This document shows positions 47,314 to 49,022 of a stretch of DNA of 49,022 nt, in pieces (position 1 is the first letter of the stretch; each line of letters begins with the position of its first letter). The DNA is from Thermotogae bacterium. GTDB taxonomy: Bacteria; Thermotogota; Thermotogae; Mesoaciditogales; Mesoaciditogaceae. The stretch covers positions 1 to 49,022 of the forward strand of contig JALSLY010000052.1 in NCBI GenBank assembly GCA_026988035.1, given 5' to 3'. The notes beneath the pieces were generated by a model. The model did no database searches. It saw only the letters and a program-made list of their open reading frames with translations, and was not told the DNA's origin. The translations under genes were made by a program, and so were the position numbers.

Positions 47314-49022
47314 CCTACCTTCCGCATCAAAAAAGAAGTAAGGTAGAATATTTTCTTTTTCCTGCTATGATGTATTGAAAAGAGGAAATAGCGGGAGGGA
47401 AAAGGAAATGGAAATAAGCACGAAGCAGTTGGATCATCATGGGATAGTAGCGGCAGCTTTTGATTCACTTGGAATAGCAGAAGTGATTGACAAGAGGATA
47501 AGCAAGAAAAGGAATCACAATCTTGAACATTCGACGATTGTGAAAGCGATGGTGATATTGGGATTGGGTTTTGTAGAGAGAAGGCTTTATTTTGCAGGGA
47601 GTTATTTCAAGAATTGGGCAATTGACGAATTGCTCGGTGAGGGGGTAAAAGCGGAAGACTTGAATGACGATGCACTGGGGAGGACATTGGACAAGATATA
47701 CGATAGCGGAGTAACTGAGTTGTTCGAAGAGATAGCTGTGAAAGTAATGAAAAAGGTGAAGATGGGCCTTCATCTCATTCATGTGGATACGACGAGTGTG
47801 AGTGTAAGCGGCAATTATGAAATGGAAGACGGTTCTGACGGATTCAAGATAACGTTTGGTCATTCGAAAGAACACAGACAAGACTTGAAACAATTTGTAA
47901 TCGGAATGGTAGTGAATCAATCTGGAATGCCCATCTTTGCGAAGCCGTACAGCGGGAACAAATCTGACAAGAAATCTATTATGGAAATGGTCAAGAGTGT
48001 CAGAAAGTCAATAGACACCGAGAGCGAAATCTACTACATAGCTGACAGCGCATTTTATACACTCGATAATATCCGACAAATGGAAGGGACGTATTGGATA
48101 AGTCATGTTCCATCTACACTGAAAGAGAGCAAGATACTTCTCAACAAAGATGTGGAATTCAAAGCTACGGGATTGAAAGGCTACTCAGTTTACGAAGAGA
48201 CATGCGAATACGGTGGTGTGAAGCAGAAATGGGTGTTGGTCAAATCAGAGAAGATGAGAGCCCGTCAATTGAAAAACTTCGACAGACATCTTGAAAAGCG
48301 AAAAGCGCAGGCAGAACGCTCACTGAACAAAGCTATGAGAGTGAAATACTTTTGCGAAGCAGATGCTATGAACGGAGCCCAAAATTGGATAAAAGAGCAC
48401 AGGCTTTTCAAGTACAGCCATCTCAAGATAAAAAGTATGAAATTGCGGAAAAGTGGAAAAAGGGGAAGGCCCTCCAAAAATGAAGAAATGGTCACATTGT
48501 ACAAAATAGAGGCTGAGATAGACTACGAGGCGCAAGAAATCGAAAAGGAAAAATCCAAACTCGGAAGATTCATTCTTGCAAGTAACGACATGGAGCTTTG
48601 TGGAGATTCGATATTGACCTATTACAAAAGACAAAGCACTGTGGAAAGAGGGTTTAGATTTCTCAAGGATAACAGTTTCGGAGTGAGCGATGTGTATTTG
48701 AAGAAAACGACCAGGATTCAAGCATTAGCGATGATAATGGTGTTGACTTTGTTGGTTTATTCAATAGCGGAATGGATGATAAGAACAAAGCTTCAAAATG
48801 AGAAAGAGACCATTCCAAATCAGATAAACAAGCCGACGAATAGGCCGACGTTGAAGTGGATATTTCAGTTATTCATGAACATAACGGTCGTAAAGGTTGT
48901 GATTGAAGGAAAGATTCGAACGCAGATCGCCAATGTCAACGAGATACAGACGAAGATATTGAGGCTTTTGGGAGACAAATATGAAAAATATTATTTTTGA
49001 TTTGGCACGTGCGGAAGGTGCG
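47314..49022 (+). mobile_element. IS1634/IS4-type insertion sequence, nearly complete
   Basis: Terminal inverted repeats are visible: ACCTTCCGCA at 47317-47326 and its complement TGCGGAAGGT at 49010-49019. Flanking bases CCT and GCG suggest the repeat is a little longer, with mismatches. The right end coincides with the window end, so target duplications cannot be checked. One transposase gene fills the element. Confidence 0.8.
47408..49000 (+). CDS. IS1634-family DDE transposase
   Basis: This 530-residue transposase has the N-terminal DUF4277-like segment KQLDHHGIVAAAFDSLGIAE. The catalytic triad positions are visible: Asp in LIHVDTTSVSVSG, Asp in YYIADSAFYTLDN, and Glu in STVERGFRFLKDNSF (the Y-x2-R/E-type YREK-like region of IS4 relatives). 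The frame is open from ATG 47408 (behind GGGAGGGAAAAGGAA) to the TGA at 49000, so the enzyme looks intact and the element could be active. GC and codon use do not stand out by eye. Confidence 0.93.
   Translation: MEISTKQLDHHGIVAAAFDSLGIAEVIDKRISKKRNHNLEHSTIVKAMVILGLGFVERRLYFAGSYFKNWAIDELLGEGVKAEDLNDDALGRTLDKIYDSGVTELFEEIAVKVMKKVKMGLHLIHVDTTSVSVSGNYEMEDGSDGFKITFGHSKEHRQDLKQFVIGMVVNQSGMPIFAKPYSGNKSDKKSIMEMVKSVRKSIDTESEIYYIADSAFYTLDNIRQMEGTYWISHVPSTLKESKILLNKDVEFKATGLKGYSVYEETCEYGGVKQKWVLVKSEKMRARQLKNFDRHLEKRKAQAERSLNKAMRVKYFCEADAMNGAQNWIKEHRLFKYSHLKIKSMKLRKSGKRGRPSKNEEMVTLYKIEAEIDYEAQEIEKEKSKLGRFILASNDMELCGDSILTYYKRQSTVERGFRFLKDNSFGVSDVYLKKTTRIQALAMIMVLTLLVYSIAEWMIRTKLQNEKETIPNQINKPTNRPTLKWIFQLFMNITVVKVVIEGKIRTQIANVNEIQTKILRLLGDKYEKYYF

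Overview
The window looks like a chromosomal segment of a low-GC bacterium of the phylum Thermotogota. This is an inference from overall gene character: M42 aminopeptidase, pyruvate phosphate dikinase, two-subunit glycyl-tRNA synthetase, ferredoxin-linked 2-oxoacid oxidoreductase subunits, a Na+-pumping acyl-CoA decarboxylase and rubrerythrin-type oxygen defence. A blue-copper protein resembling sulfocyanin next to a copper/mercury-type resistance set hints at an acidic, metal-rich habitat (for example a Mesoaciditogales-like lineage), but no 16S gene is present to prove it.

Layout. 1-2.1 kb: a twice-frameshifted AAA ATPase remnant and a ferritin-like gene flanked by two copies of an intergenic repeat. 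2.2-6 kb: M42 peptidase, TauE-type permease, then a minus-strand set (DUF7670-like membrane protein, secreted metallophosphoesterase, SHOCT membrane protein). 6.1-13.8 kb: one operon for methylmalonyl-CoA epimerase, decarboxylase alpha/delta/gamma subunits, phosphate acyltransferase, carbamate kinase, an ATPase-dead NtrC-like regulator and a TPR protein; it reads as an energy-conserving propionate branch. 13.8-17.4 kb: secreted helical protein and a large FG-GAP/transglutaminase surface protein. 17.4-18.3 kb: the largest copy of the intergenic repeat. 18.4-22.6 kb: thioesterase, rubrerythrin, CadC-like repressor with promoter/operator, Cd/Zn P-type ATPase, nitroreductase. 22.6-31.8 kb: Mut7-C protein, 905-aa histidine kinase, single-domain response regulator, ileS, glyQ, glyS. 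31.8-35.1 kb (minus): metal operon of SHOCT protein, cupredoxin, MerA-like reductase, SHOCT peptide, HMA chaperone and CsoR, with two abutting palindromes at its promoter. 35.1-43.3 kb: panD, then minus-strand EamA, korA, korD, decarboxylase beta subunit, ppdK, rplT-rpmI-infC and tRNA-Lys. 43.5-49 kb: an oligopeptide-type binding protein, a tandem HD protein and an IS1634-type insertion sequence reaching the window end.

The most unusual signals are structural. (1) A family of 33-nt bulged hairpins (six copies) keeps the same 5-7-3-7-5 architecture plus a 6-nt bulge despite compensatory base changes; the two arm mismatches become G-U wobbles only on one strand; one copy sits in the response-regulator leader and contributes its Shine-Dalgarno sequence. 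(2) Two genes (mce, panD) have a strong AGGAGG whose distance to the start codon is normal only if an intervening hairpin folds. (3) The infC leader shows a terminator with a matching antiterminator segment, downstream of a tRNA-Lys that probably shares its promoter. (4) A sigma-54-activator-like protein has lost its ATPase motifs. (5) The methylmalonyl-CoA decarboxylase is split, with its membrane beta subunit 29 kb away beside korDA genes that lack korBC.
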